64,000 nt of DNA from DATBLE01 sp963791425 (GTDB taxonomy: Bacteria; Actinomycetota; Thermoleophilia; Gaiellales; Gaiellaceae): NCBI GenBank assembly GCA_963791425.1, contig CAWBSE010000008.1, forward strand, positions 308,343 to 372,342. The letters run 5' to 3'. Positions 1 through 9,107 of the stretch are shown one piece after another; position 1 is the stretch's first letter; each line of letters starts with the position of its first letter. Under the pieces are notes generated by a model. It was not told the DNA's origin. It ran no database searches and saw only the letters and a list, made by a program, of their open reading frames with translations. A program made the translations under genes and the position numbers.

Positions 1-833
1 TCGTCTTCGGCTCGCTGATGGGCGCCGCGTACATCAGTCAGCAGTACCTCCAGAACGTGCTCGGCTACTCGACGCTCCAGGCGGGCGCGGCGATCATCCC
101 GGCCGGCATCTTCATGGTGCTGGTCGCTCCGCGCTCGGCCAAGCTCGTGGGCCTGCACGGATCGCGACGGACGCTGCTCAGCGGGCAGGCGTTCCTGCTC
201 CTCGCCTTCCTCCTGATGCTGCTGTTCTGGAAGGAGAACGTCTCGTACTGGGTGGTCGCAATCCCGTATGTGCTGCTCGGGATCGGAGTCGGCCTCTCGG
301 GCACACCGTCCTCGAATTCGCTGACGGGATCGGTGCCGGTCACCCGCGTCGGCATGGCGTCCGGCACCGCCGACCTGCAGCGTGACCTCGGCGGGGCGCT
401 GATGACTTCGATCTTCGGCGCGCTGCTCACCGCCGGCTATGCCTCGGCGATGGGCACGGCGATCGCCGAGTCGGGCAAGCACATCAGCGAGAGCACGCAG
501 GCCACCCTCCAACTGTCCTACGCGAGCGCGGAGGACCTCGCCGCGCAGAACCCGCACTACGCGAGCCAGATCACGGCGGCCGCACAGTCGTCGTTCCTCA
601 AGGGTGACCAGTGGGCGTATCTGGCGGCGCTGGTCGCGATCCTGATCGGGATGGGGCTCGTCTACCGCTTCTTCCCGAAGAAGGAGGCCGAGGACGCGCT
701 CCGGGCCGCCTACCACGCGCAGGACACGGGTGCCCTGTCGGCGGCCGTCGCCTCTGCTCCGGTGCACGTCCCTGCTCCCGGCGCCGGGCCGGCCGTCGTC
801 CCGGGACACGTCTCTCCGCCCGAGGATCTCTGA
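1..833 (+). CDS. MFS drug exporter (DHA2-like), C-terminal part
   Basis: This gene is open from the left edge (first full codon at base 3), so the N-terminal half is missing. About 277 residues are visible. They alternate hydrophobic helices with short loops, then end in an Ala/Pro-rich cytoplasmic tail. The loop carrying SSNSLTGSVPVTRVGMASG, followed by the DLGGALMTSIFGALL helix, resembles the second half of 14-helix DHA2 (EmrB/QacA-type) proton-driven exporters. The substrate cannot be told. The TGA overlaps the ATG of the next gene (TGATG), so the two are probably translationally coupled. The family call is firm; the substrate is unknown. Confidence 0.85.
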   Translation, partial: VFGSLMGAAYISQQYLQNVLGYSTLQAGAAIIPAGIFMVLVAPRSAKLVGLHGSRRTLLSGQAFLLLAFLLMLLFWKENVSYWVVAIPYVLLGIGVGLSGTPSSNSLTGSVPVTRVGMASGTADLQRDLGGALMTSIFGALLTAGYASAMGTAIAESGKHISESTQATLQLSYASAEDLAAQNPHYASQITAAAQSSFLKGDQWAYLAALVAILIGMGLVYRFFPKKEAEDALRAAYHAQDTGALSAAVASAPVHVPAPGAGPAVVPGHVSPPEDL

Positions 834-1669
834 TGTCGGCCCTGCATCTCGTCGCGAGCTCCAGCGGAACGGTCACGTTCTTCAAGGGCTGGAACTTCAC
901 CGGCAACTACACGTTCGTCGACCTGGTCGCAGCGTCGACGAACGCGCTCAACGGCGCGCTGCTCGCACGCCGGCCGGATCACTACAAGAACTTCACGATC
1001 ATCGGCATCCTCTGCATGGCGCTCCTCGGCGGCCTCGGCGGCGGGATCACCAGAGACGTCCTGCTCGGCCAGGTCCCGTCGGCGCTGACCAACCCCGCCT
1101 ACATCACGCTGGCGCTGACCTTCGGTCTCATCGGCTACGGCCTCGCCTACGCGAAGGGACAGCTGTTCCGTGAGGGCTTCTTCCAGTTCATGACCTCGTT
1201 CTCGCTCCCGTGGTACGCGATCGTGGGTGCGCAGAAGGGTGTCGCGGCAGGCATCCCGATCCTCGGCTGCATCCTCCTGGCGGTGGTCGGGCCGACGGCC
1301 GGACGGTGGTACATCGACCTGTCGAGCGGCGTCACCCCCAAGCAGTTCATCCGCGGCGAGTGGTTCGTCACGATCGCGGCCTTCACCGGGCTCGTGTGGA
1401 TCCTCGTCTACTGGGCGAGCGGGAACACGTGGATCGCGCTCGGCGTCGCATTCGTCGCCGGGTACGTGACGCGTGTCGCCGCTCTCTGGTACGCCTGGGA
1501 GGAGCCGCTCGCGAAGGAGCCCACGGGCGTCTACAAGCACTCGGACGGGCGCCCGCTGCTCGGCCGCAAGCTGCAAGGGAAGTCACAGCGAGAGCTCCAC
1601 GACCTCGGCCTGGTGGTCGACGAGTCCGAGACCCCGGTCGTGGTCGGAGCGAAGACCGTTACCGAGTGA
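833..1669 (+). CDS. TRIC/UPF0126 family membrane channel protein
   Basis: A 278-residue membrane protein with about seven hydrophobic segments. Around residue 67 it has the glycine-rich GGLGGGITRDVLLG stretch, the hallmark of bacterial UPF0126/TRIC proteins, which form trimeric cation channels in the inner membrane. I chose the ATG at 833 because it overlaps the preceding TGA; the longer reading frame upstream is only a shadow of the exporter. The C-terminal 60 residues are hydrophilic and unlike the channel core. The gene converges on the flavodoxin gene, with the two 3' ends overlapping by 11 bp. Confidence 0.85.
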   Translation: MSALHLVASSSGTVTFFKGWNFTGNYTFVDLVAASTNALNGALLARRPDHYKNFTIIGILCMALLGGLGGGITRDVLLGQVPSALTNPAYITLALTFGLIGYGLAYAKGQLFREGFFQFMTSFSLPWYAIVGAQKGVAAGIPILGCILLAVVGPTAGRWYIDLSSGVTPKQFIRGEWFVTIAAFTGLVWILVYWASGNTWIALGVAFVAGYVTRVAALWYAWEEPLAKEPTGVYKHSDGRPLLGRKLQGKSQRELHDLGLVVDESETPVVVGAKTVTE

Positions 1670-2315
1670 GGATCCGCTCGGCCAACTCGTTCGCGAAGCG
1701 CTTCGCCTCCTCGGCGTAGTTCTCCCGCAGGTTCGGCCGAGGCAGCGGCACGCCCAGGTAGCGCCGTCTCGGCTCGTTCTTGCGCATGAAGACCAGCCAG
1801 GACGCCATCGACATCACCTGGTTCCCCTCCGATACGAAGTGCGTGCCGCCGGCCCACGTCCCGCCGGCGAGCTCGCCCAGCTTCCGGATGTCGCCGAGGT
1901 TGCCCCGGTAGTAGCGGCGCGAGACCGACACGGCGGCGAACGGCTTCTGGTCGAGAACCGCCTTCGCGGCCGGCGAATGAAGGTACGAGCGCACCGGCAT
2001 GCACGTGGTCAACCACCAGGTCGGCGAGCCGAAGACGATCAGGTCGTAGTCGCCCTGCTGCGCCTCCGGCGGAATCGTGATCTCCCCCGTCTTGCGTCGC
2101 CGCTGCGGCACCAGCATGCCGGTGACGTGCCAGATCGACCAGGGCATCGGCAGCCGTGAGAATCGCCCGCCGTAGCGCGCGTCGGGGAACCCGAGCAGGG
2201 CGTTCGTCACGTCGCAGCCGCGCGCGGTCAGCTCCTCCGTCATCGCGGCGACGACCATCTCGGTCTGTTTCGTGAAGCTGTAGTAGACGAACAGCACCCT
2301 CGGCCGCTCGACCAT
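1659..2315 (-). CDS. Flavodoxin-family protein
   Basis: A 218-residue protein starting MVERPRVLFVYYSFTKQT, where residues 11-17 form the serine/threonine-rich loop that holds the FMN phosphate in flavodoxins. FGSPTWWL near residue 98 matches the second FMN-contacting loop. The start at 2315 was chosen over a longer frame because AAGGGAG lies a few bases upstream and the fold begins at once. It probably acts as a cytoplasmic FMN electron carrier or NAD(P)H:quinone-type flavoprotein. The electron partner is unknown. It is followed upstream, on the same strand, by an SDR gene 22 bp away, and the two may form an operon. Confidence 0.8.
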   Translation of the reverse strand: MVERPRVLFVYYSFTKQTEMVVAAMTEELTARGCDVTNALLGFPDARYGGRFSRLPMPWSIWHVTGMLVPQRRRKTGEITIPPEAQQGDYDLIVFGSPTWWLTTCMPVRSYLHSPAAKAVLDQKPFAAVSVSRRYYRGNLGDIRKLGELAGGTWAGGTHFVSEGNQVMSMASWLVFMRKNEPRRRYLGVPLPRPNLRENYAEEAKRFANELAERILTR

Positions 2316-2337
2316 GTCGCACTCCCTTCGCGCTCCT

Positions 2338-3216
2338 CTACTCGGGCTCCGGCAGGCCGATCTCGTGGACGACGGCTGTGTCCTTCGCGTGGTCGGACAA
2401 CGTGCGGGAGGCGAGGAACGCCTCCTTCGACCCGCGCCCCGCGTGGTAGCGGGTCTCGGGCTTGCGCGCGGTGAGTGCGTCCGCGATCGCTCGCGCCAGG
2501 TCATCGGCCGGCGCGGCGGAGTCGGGGAGTTTCTCGACCGCCTTCCTGACCGCGGCGAACTGCGCGTCGTACTCGTGGTGGCCCCGCCCGTGAAGCTCCT
2601 CGAGCGCCCGGTCGAGCTCGGCCAGGGTCTTGCCGAAGATCGGCGTGCTGGTCACGCCGGGATCGACGTGTGAGACGGGAATCCTCCACTGGCGCAGCTC
2701 GAGGCGGAGCGCGTCGCTGAGCGCCTCCAGCCCGAACTTCGAGGCGCTGTAGGCGCCCTCGATCGGGAGCACGAGCAGGCCGCCGATCGAGCCGACGTTG
2801 ACGATCCGCCCGCGACCGCGGCGAATGAGCGGGAGAAACGCCTGCGTCACGGCGAGCGGGCCGACCAGGTTGACTTCGAGCTGGCGGCGAAAGTCGTCGA
2901 GCGGCTGGAGCTCGAGCGGCCCGGGCTTGACGATGCCCGCGTTGTTGACGAGCCCGGCGAGACCGCGCTCTCCGACGGCCTGTTCCACCGTCTGCACGGC
3001 GGCGGCGATCGTCGCGGCGTCGGTGACGTCGATCGGCAGGGGCGTCACCCTGGCGTCGCCCCGGCTCCGGACCGCCTCGGCATCCTCCGTCCGCCGGACA
3101 CCGGCGAAGACGTCGAAGCCCATGCCTGCGAGGCGGGTCACGGTCGCGGCGCCGATCCCGGTCGACGTCCCCGTGACGACGACGGAGCCACGGTCGTTAC
3201 TCTGGTCTTCAGGCAT
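2338..3216 (-). CDS. Short-chain dehydrogenase/reductase (classical SDR)
   Basis: A 292-residue classical SDR. The nucleotide-binding TGTSTGIG lies at residues 15-22, NNAG near 91, a serine in GSIGG near 143 and the catalytic YSASK near 157. The Arg-rich beta2 end suggests NADPH. The long C-terminal extension (DDLARAIADALTARKPETRYHAG) is typical of the retinol-dehydrogenase-like SDR group; a second member lies at 52948-53727. A TAGTGT hexamer nine bases before the ATG could be a -10 box. The 7-3-7 palindrome at 3254 is 38 bp upstream of the start. The substrate is not predictable. Confidence 0.88.
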   Translation of the reverse strand: MPEDQSNDRGSVVVTGTSTGIGAATVTRLAGMGFDVFAGVRRTEDAEAVRSRGDARVTPLPIDVTDAATIAAAVQTVEQAVGERGLAGLVNNAGIVKPGPLELQPLDDFRRQLEVNLVGPLAVTQAFLPLIRRGRGRIVNVGSIGGLLVLPIEGAYSASKFGLEALSDALRLELRQWRIPVSHVDPGVTSTPIFGKTLAELDRALEELHGRGHHEYDAQFAAVRKAVEKLPDSAAPADDLARAIADALTARKPETRYHAGRGSKEAFLASRTLSDHAKDTAVVHEIGLPEPE

Positions 3217-3253
3217 CGGACCAGGACACTAGTCCGCAGGCACGGGTCGCCTA

Positions 3254-3270
3254 TCGCCCGCTTGGGATGA
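3254..3270 (-). promoter_or_regulatory. 7-3-7 palindrome, candidate LAL operator (SDR)
   Basis: On the minus strand it reads TCATCCC-AAG-CGGGCGA, a 17-bp imperfect inverted repeat of the TCATCCC-N3-GGGATGA class found 13 times in this half of the window. It ends 38 bp before the SDR start at 3216. Confidence 0.55.
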
Positions 3271-3304
3271 GGTGCGTTGCAGGAATGCCGCACTGCCCGG
3301 ACAT

Positions 3305-3321
3305 TCATGCGGTCGGGGTGA
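3305..3321 (+). promoter_or_regulatory. 7-3-7 palindrome, candidate LAL operator (sulfatase)
   Basis: It reads TCATGCG-GTC-GGGGTGA. The right arm and the next four bases (GGGGTGATGCC) are identical to the copies before the two Ig-like genes at 30.7 and 31.9 kb. It lies 71 bp upstream of the sulfatase ATG. Confidence 0.55.
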
Positions 3322-3391
3322 TGCCCCGCAGTTCGATCGGCTGTCAGCTGTCAGCAACGCCAAACGCCGAAAGGCGAAGGGAGATCACGTC

Positions 3392-6300
3392 ATGGCTGAC
3401 ACACCAACCGATGTCCTGGTGGGCGGCTACCCGGACATCGACGCAGCGACAGCCGACTTCGACGCGCTCGCCAGGCTCGTCGAGGACAAGAAGGTCGAGA
3501 TGGAGGCCGCGATCCTGATCACGCATGCCAAGGACGGCACCGTGACAGTGGCCCAGACCGCGGACCACCGCGGCCGCAAGGGAGTTGCCTGGGGTGGCAG
3601 CGTCGGCGTCCTCGTCGGCCTCGCCGCACCGCCGCTGCTCGCAGTCACGGCCGCGGGAGCGGCCGCCGGCGGCCTCGTCGGCAAGTTCGTCGACAAGCGG
3701 CTGGAGACCGAGATGCACGACAAGATCGGCGAGAACCTGCCACCCGGAACCGCCGGCATCATCGCCGCGTTCGAGGACTCGCAGCGGCTCGCCGTCGAGC
3801 AGGCGCTGCCCGGGGCGCTGGCGAAGTCCCTGGTCCAGACGGACAAGAAGGGCATCAAGGCGCTGAAGGACGGCCTCGCCGAGGCGATGGGCAAGTTCGT
3901 GCCCGACCGCACCGTGCTGCCGATCCCCGACAAGAACTTCGGCGGGACGTTCGGGAGGACGATCGACCAGTCGGTCCCCGACTGGACGATCATCCCCGGC
4001 CCGAAGGCGCCGGCGGATGCGCCGAACGTCCTGCTCATCCTGATCGACGACGCCGGCTTCGGCCAGCCCGACACGTTCGGTGGGCCTGTGGCCACGCCGA
4101 ACCTGACGCGCGTCGGCCAGATGGGGCTCTACTACAACCGGTTCCACGTGGTCGCCCTGTGCTCGCCGACCAGGGCCGCGACGTTGACCGGGCGCAACCA
4201 GCATCGCGTCGGCATGGGCTCGGTCGCCGAGTTCCCCGGCCCGTTCCCCGGCTACACGGGCTCGGTGCCCAAGAGCTGCGCCGCGGTGCCGCGCATCCTC
4301 AAGGAGAACGGCTACGTGACCGGCGGGTTCGGGAAGTGGCATATGACCCCGGACCGCGAGCAGGGCGCGGCGGGCCCCTTCGACCACTGGCCGCAGGGCT
4401 GGGGCTTCAACCACTTCTGGGGCTTCCTCAGCGGGGCGGCGGGCCAGTGGGATCCGCTCCTGACACAGGACAACACGAACATCGGAGTGCCGGAAGGCAC
4501 CGACGACAAGCCGTACTACTTCCCGGAGGACCTGACCGACAAGTCCGTCGAATGGCTGCACGCCGTCCGGGCCCAGGATCCTGAGAAGCCGTGGTTCCTC
4601 TACTACTCGACCGGTTGCGCACACGCCCCGCATCACGTGGCGAAGGAGTGGGCCGACAAGTACAAGGGGAAGTTCGACCAGGGCTGGGACAAGATCCGCG
4701 AGGAGGTCTTCGAGCGGCAGAAGAAGCTCGGCGTGATCCCGCAGGACGCGGTGCTGACCGAGCGGCCCGACCTCTTCGACGCGTGGGACTCGCTCGACGA
4801 TGCGTCGAAGAAGCTCTACACGCGGCAGATGGAGGTCTACGCCGGCTTCATGGACAACGCCGACTGGAACGTCGGCCGCCTCCTCGACGCGGTCGAGGAG
4901 ATGGGTGACCTCGACAACACGCTCGTCTTCTACATCTGGGGCGACAACGGGGCGAGCCTCGAGGGCACGACGACGGGCTCGTTCAACGAGATGACGTTCC
5001 TGAACGGCGTCGACATCGACCCCGCCCAACAGCTCGAGCTGATCGACAAGTACGGCGGGATCGAAGCGTGGGGCAACGACCACACGGCGCCGCACATCGC
5101 CGCCGCCTGGGCGTGGGCCGGCAACGCGCCCTTCCAGTGGGGCAAGCAGATGGCGAGCCACCTGGGCGGGACGCGCAACCCGATGGTCGTCGCCTGGCCC
5201 GCGAGGATCAAGGCGGGCGGTGACCTGCGCTCGCAGTTCACGCACTGCATCGACCTCGCCCCGACGATCCTCGAAGCAGCCGGGATCCCCGAGCCGAAGC
5301 TGGTCGACGGGATCGAGCAGGAGCCGATGGACGGGACGAGCTTCCTCTACACGTTCGACGACCCGAACGCCGAGGAGCGCCACACCGTGCAGTACTTCGA
5401 GGTGATCGGCTCCCGGGCGATCTACAAGGACGGCTGGTGGGCGTGTGCCCGCCTCGACAAGAAGCCGTGGGAGTTCTCACCGGCGGCGCTCGCGCCGTTC
5501 GCCCCGGGCAAGTGGGATCCGGAGCAGGACACGTGGGAGCTGTACTACCTGCCGGACGACTTCACGCAGGCGAAGGACCTGGCGGCCGAGAAACCGGAGA
5601 AGCTCGCCGAGCTGAAGGAGCTCTTCTGGGCGGAGGCGGAGCGCAACCGCGTGCTGCCGCTGCTCGGCTCGATCTGCGTCTTCTTCGGCATCCTCCCGCC
5701 GCTGCCCACGGTCACCCGCTACACGTTCGCGGGGGACGTCCAGAACATCCAGAAGGGGCTCGTCCCACGGTCGCCGGACGCTCCTACGCAATCGAGGCGG
5801 AGCTCGTGGTTCCGGACGGCGGTGCCGAGGGCGTGATCCTCGCCAACGCCGACTTCATCGGCGGCTTCGGGCTCTGGGTCGACGAGGAGGGCAAGCTCAA
5901 CCACACCTACTCGTTCCTGGGCGTGGAGAGCTACCGGCAGACGTCGACCACGCCTCTGCCGGCCGGCGACGTCAGCGTGAAGATGCTGTTCGAGGCGGAC
6001 GAGCCGAAGCCCGGCAGCGGCGGCAACGTCACGCTCTGGGCGAACGGCGAGCAGATCGGCGAGGGCCGTGTCGAGAAGACCGCACCGATGATGCTGACCT
6101 CGTACGCCGGGATGGACGTGAGTCGTGACAACGGCCTCGTCGTCGACCTGGCCTACGAGGACAAGGCGCCCTACCCGTTCACGGGAACGGTCAAGAAGGT
6201 CGTCTTCGATCTCAAGCCCAAGGCGATCACGCATGACGACGAGCAGGCGCTGCACGAGCACGAGAGCCTCCACGCCGTCGCCCATGGGATCGGCGCGTAG
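3392..6300 (+). CDS. DUF1269-arylsulfatase fusion (one frameshift)
   Basis: Reconstructed product about 969 residues. Residues ~8-165 resemble the Gly/Ala-rich DUF1269 family, with a hydrophobic GWGGSV...LLAVTAAGAAAGGLVG stretch. An alkaline-phosphatase-fold sulfatase follows from ~210: metal-binding LILIDDAGFG, the formylglycine motif C-S-P-T-R at residues 257-261, GKWHM, and GDNGAS. It should hydrolyse sulfate esters after Cys257 is converted to formylglycine; the radical-SAM maturase at 13311 is the obvious partner. The ATG at 3392 has AAGGGAG upstream. The frame breaks near 5766: one C lost from a CCC run joins NIQKGLVP to TVAGRSYAIEAEL and restores the C-terminal domain, so an assembly error is likely. 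No signal peptide is visible. Confidence 0.85.
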
Positions 6301-6311
6301 GAACGGCAGGA

Positions 6312-6337
6312 TCGGGGCGGCCCGCGGGCCGCCCCGA
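6312..6337 (+). terminator. Hairpin downstream of sulfatase
   Basis: A 26-nt perfect palindrome of C/G-rich sequence begins 12 bp after the sulfatase stop. There is no U-tract, so it may be a weak terminator or a 3'-end stabiliser. Similar GC hairpins follow DUF2252 at 11601 and its remnant at 10666. Confidence 0.55.
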
Positions 6338-6357
6338 CTCCCCCATCGGAGCCATGG

Positions 6358-6800
6358 ATGACGACCCTGACGCTGACGAGATCGATCGACGCCCGGTCGC
6401 CAGGTGTGGGGATCGTCGGGAACCCGGCGTCTCCCCGGGCCGGGCATCGACGTGAGGTGGAACGCCCCGGGGCGGCGGACGGGACCGGCCTCACCCGAAC
6501 CGTGAAGATCGGCCTGGTCACCGCCCACGAGGAGGTCACCGGCGTCGGGCCCGGACCGGTCTGCGGTACCGGATGGTCAAGGGGCCCCGGTCCGCGACTA
6601 CACCGGCACCGTCAGGCTCGAGGAGACGGCCGGCGGAGGCACATCGGTGTCGTGGTCGTCGAATTTCGCCCGGTCGTCCCCGGAACGGGTGGGCCGTCTC
6701 GCTGCTGACGAAGCACACCCTCAATCGGGTGCTCGACGCAATCGCCACACGTTCAGAAAACGAGGAAGGGAGCAACGATGTCGACACGGACCGCGCCTGA
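6358..6800 (+). pseudogene. SRPBCC (START-like) family gene broken by many indels
   Basis: No single frame covers this stretch, but pieces of all three frames join into one SRPBCC/polyketide-cyclase-like protein. They are MTTLTLTRSIDA, EVERPGAADGTGLTRTVKIG, TAHEEVTGVGPG, LRYRMVKG, APVRDYTGTVRLEETAGGGTS, VEFRPVVPGTG and GWAVSLLTKHTLNRVLDAIA. At least four frame changes are needed after 6540, and about as many before 6440; several fit one base missing from a G or C run. Either the assembly is poor here or this is a true pseudogene. The family binds small hydrophobic ligands in a helix-grip cavity. The 3' end overlaps the next gene. Confidence 0.6.
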
Positions 6801-7176
6801 AGCGCGTGCCGGCTGGGTGGAGTTCTCGGCGGTGGTGCTGTTCGCCGTCGCGTTCTTCCGCATCATCGAGGCGATCGCCTACTTCTCGAAGAGCCACAAG
6901 CTCAACGACCTTGCAGGCGGGTTCTTCTCGAATCACTACTGGGGCTGGGGCGCGTGGGACGTCGCCATTGCGGTCCTAGCCATCTTCGCCGGGCTGTCGC
7001 TGCTGAAGGGCGGCGGCTTCGGACGCGTCATCGCCTACATCTGGGCGGTGCTCGTCTTCGTGAACGGGTTCATGATCATCGGCCTCACGCCGTGGTTCGC
7101 GGTCGCGATGATGACGCTCGCCGGCTTCGTCGTCTACGGGTTGGCGATGAATCCGCAGGAAGGAGAGGGACTCTGA
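6778..7176 (+). CDS. Small four-helix membrane protein (DUF7144-like)
   Basis: A 132-residue protein with four evenly spaced membrane helices at ~14-32, 60-78, 84-100 and 106-124, and a short charged tail. WVEFSAVVLFAVAFFRIIEAIAYF and the NHYWGWGAWDV loop match a family common in actinobacteria and annotated as DUF7144; no function is known. A good ribosome site (GAAGGGAG) precedes the ATG. The TGA overlaps the ATG of the next gene, implying coupled expression. Confidence 0.8.
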   Translation: MSTRTAPEARAGWVEFSAVVLFAVAFFRIIEAIAYFSKSHKLNDLAGGFFSNHYWGWGAWDVAIAVLAIFAGLSLLKGGGFGRVIAYIWAVLVFVNGFMIIGLTPWFAVAMMTLAGFVVYGLAMNPQEGEGL

Positions 7177-7658
7177 TGAGCCGCATGTGGTGGATCATCA
7201 TCCTCGTCGCAGCGGGCATCGGGCTGGCGGTGGCGATCGGGGTGCTCGGCACCCGGAACGAGCCGTCTTCGTCGACGACGAAAGCGGATGCGGTCTCGAG
7301 CCTCTGCGCGAGCCTCAAGACCCTCGAGTCGTCGCTGAAGACGCTGACCGGCCTCTCGAGCTCGTCGTCGATGACCGAGTTCCAGGCCGACGTGACCGCG
7401 GTCGACACGGCGTGGAACCAGGTCAAGACGGACGCCCAGGCCGTGCAGAACGCCCCGACGGGTGATCTGGACAGTGCCTGGAACAGCTTCACCGCGTCCG
7501 TGAAGAACGTCCCGAGCTCGTCCTCGGTCTCCGACGCGGTGAGCAGCGTCACGCAGTCGGCCGACCAGCTCGTATCGGCGGCGGAATCGACGGCGCAGCA
7601 GGTGAACTGCACGTCGGCCACGTCGACCACGACGACGCCGACCACGACGTCCTCGTAA
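7176..7658 (+). CDS. Secreted or membrane-anchored helical protein, unknown function
   Basis: A 160-residue protein: an N-terminal anchor helix (residues 4-23), a low-complexity Ser/Thr spacer, an Ala/Ser/Val-rich helical domain with two cysteines (in SLCASLK and VNCTS), and a Thr-rich end. The two cysteines could form one extracytoplasmic disulfide. A paralogue with the same plan lies at 20564-21140 (anchor, Ser/Thr linker, LCxxxxTY, C-terminal PACASL). I do not recognise a named family. A strong GC hairpin follows the stop. Confidence 0.75.
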   Translation: MSRMWWIIILVAAGIGLAVAIGVLGTRNEPSSSTTKADAVSSLCASLKTLESSLKTLTGLSSSSSMTEFQADVTAVDTAWNQVKTDAQAVQNAPTGDLDSAWNSFTASVKNVPSSSSVSDAVSSVTQSADQLVSAAESTAQQVNCTSATSTTTTPTTTSS

Positions 7659-7667
7659 ACGGGTCGC

Positions 7668-7700
7668 GCGCCCGGTCGGCCGAACGAGCCGGCCGGGCGC
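7668..7700 (+). terminator. GC-rich hairpin after the 6778-7658 gene pair
   Basis: A 13-bp stem with one G-T wobble and a 7-nt loop begins 9 bp after the TAA. There is no U-run. It separates this pair from the operon starting at 7786. Confidence 0.6.
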
Positions 7701-7701
7701 T

Positions 7702-7718
7702 TCACCCCATCCGGGTGA
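7702..7718 (+). promoter_or_regulatory. 7-3-7 palindrome, candidate LAL operator (7786 operon)
   Basis: It reads TCACCCC-ATC-CGGGTGA and ends 68 bp before the GTG at 7786. A TAGGTT hexamer lies about 22 bp downstream of it. Confidence 0.55.
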
Positions 7719-7785
7719 GGTCCGCCGCCCTGAACGATCGTAGGTTGGCTGCGACGGTGAGCAACGCCGACCGGAAGGAGGAGCC

Positions 7786-8427
7786 GTGACCGAGACCGAG
7801 AGCAGGCGCAGCTGGGAGTTCAGCGCGATCCCGATCGCGCTGGTCGTCTTCGCGATCCTCGCCCTCATCATGTGGGCCGCGGACGCCGGCATGTGGCCCT
7901 GGCTGATCGTCGGGTTCGTCGCTGTCGCGGCGCTGGCGGTCTTCACCATCATGTACATGCGCCGCCCACACCATTCCGCGGCCGCACCGGAGCCGGCACA
8001 CCTGGACGACGGAATCCGCCGCATCCTCGTGATCGCCGACGACGACTGCCCACCGGCGGACCTGGGTGCCGCTCTCGAGAGCGGCGAATCCGGGAACACA
8101 GCGGTCTTCGTCATCGCGCCCGCCCTCGGGTCCCGCGCGGCGCAGTGGACCGGGGACGACCACGCCTACCAGGAGGCGCAGCGCCACCTGGACGCCACGC
8201 TGGCCGCCCTCTCGTCGCTCGGCGTCGACGCGCACGGCCACATCGGCTCGCACGACCCGATCCAGGCCGCCGACGACGGGCTCCGGGAGTTCCCGGCCGA
8301 CGAGATCGTCTTCGCCGTCCACCCCGAAACCGATGCGAACTGGCTCGAGCAGGGCGTGGTCGACACCGCGCGGCAGCGGTATTCGGTCCCGGTGCGGGAG
8401 CTCGTCCTCACGTCGACCGGAGGCTGA
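7786..8427 (+). CDS. Membrane-anchored Usp-like domain protein
   Basis: A 213-residue protein with a GTG start and a strong GGAAGGAGGA ribosome site. Two membrane helices (~15-34, 38-60) are followed by a cytoplasmic alpha/beta domain. RRILVIADDD opens the first strand, AVFVIAPAL the second, and EIVFAVHP a later one, an order like universal-stress-protein folds. The glycine-rich ATP loop of ATP-binding Usp proteins is not evident, so nucleotide binding is doubtful. It is the first gene of a tightly spaced three-gene set (to 9730) and has the palindromic site 68 bp upstream. Confidence 0.7.
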   Translation: MTETESRRSWEFSAIPIALVVFAILALIMWAADAGMWPWLIVGFVAVAALAVFTIMYMRRPHHSAAAPEPAHLDDGIRRILVIADDDCPPADLGAALESGESGNTAVFVIAPALGSRAAQWTGDDHAYQEAQRHLDATLAALSSLGVDAHGHIGSHDPIQAADDGLREFPADEIVFAVHPETDANWLEQGVVDTARQRYSVPVRELVLTSTGG

Positions 8428-8429
8428 CG

Positions 8430-9107
8430 GTGGGCCAGGGGATCGCGGAAGTCCTCACGTTCGCGATCGGCGTGGCAATCAGCCCGGTGCCGATCATCGC
8501 CGTGATCCTCATGCTCTTCTCGGCGCGGGCGAAGGTGAACGGGCCGATGTTCCTCGCCGGGTGGGTGCTGGCGCTCGCCGTCGTCAGCGGTGTTGTCTAC
8601 ACCCTCGCGGATTCGGGCGACGTCGGCACGAGCAGCGGCGCGTCCGACACCGTCTCCTGGGGAAAGATCGTCTTCGGAGTGCTCTTCCTGCTCCTCGCCG
8701 TGCGGACATGGCGGGGCCGGCCCGCGCCCGGCGTGGCGGCGGAGATGCCGAAGTGGATGCAGGGGATCGACGGCTTCACGCCGTTGAAGGCGTTCGCCGT
8801 CGGCGTGCTGCTCGCGGGTGTGAACCCGAAGAATCTGCTGCTGACGGCCGGCGCTGCGATCGGCCTTGCCCAGCTCGGGCTCTCGACCACCGACGTCGTC
8901 GTCTCGATCGTCGTCTTCGTCGTCGTCGCCAGCCTCACCATTGCCGTCCCGGTCGTCTACCACCACGTCGGCGGCACCCACGCCAGGACGGAGCTCGACA
9001 GCCTGAAGGTCTGGCTCGCTGCACACAACGCGGCCGTGATGACCGTGTTGTTCCTCGTGTTCGGGGTCGACCTGATCGCCAAGGGCCTTCCACCGCTCAC
9101 GAACTGA
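8430..9107 (+). CDS. GAP-family (LysE-like) membrane protein
   Basis: A 225-residue protein with six membrane helices. AISPVPIIAVILMLFS near the N-terminus and GVNPKNLLLTAGAAIGLAQ in the middle are the two conserved Pro-containing repeats of the GAP family, named for a mycobacterial peptidoglycolipid exporter. It probably exports or moves a small or lipid molecule across the cytoplasmic membrane; the substrate is unknown. The GTG at 8430 follows the previous TGA by two bases; the long upstream frame is a shadow. The TGA overlaps the ATG of the next gene. Confidence 0.82.
   Translation: MGQGIAEVLTFAIGVAISPVPIIAVILMLFSARAKVNGPMFLAGWVLALAVVSGVVYTLADSGDVGTSSGASDTVSWGKIVFGVLFLLLAVRTWRGRPAPGVAAEMPKWMQGIDGFTPLKAFAVGVLLAGVNPKNLLLTAGAAIGLAQLGLSTTDVVVSIVVFVVVASLTIAVPVVYHHVGGTHARTELDSLKVWLAAHNAAVMTVLFLVFGVDLIAKGLPPLTN

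Noticed and set aside
3344..5383. A 679-residue minus-strand ORF antisense to the sulfatase
   Set aside because: It is a high-GC shadow, rich in Arg/Val/Glu with no domain, opposite a gene with intact catalytic motifs.
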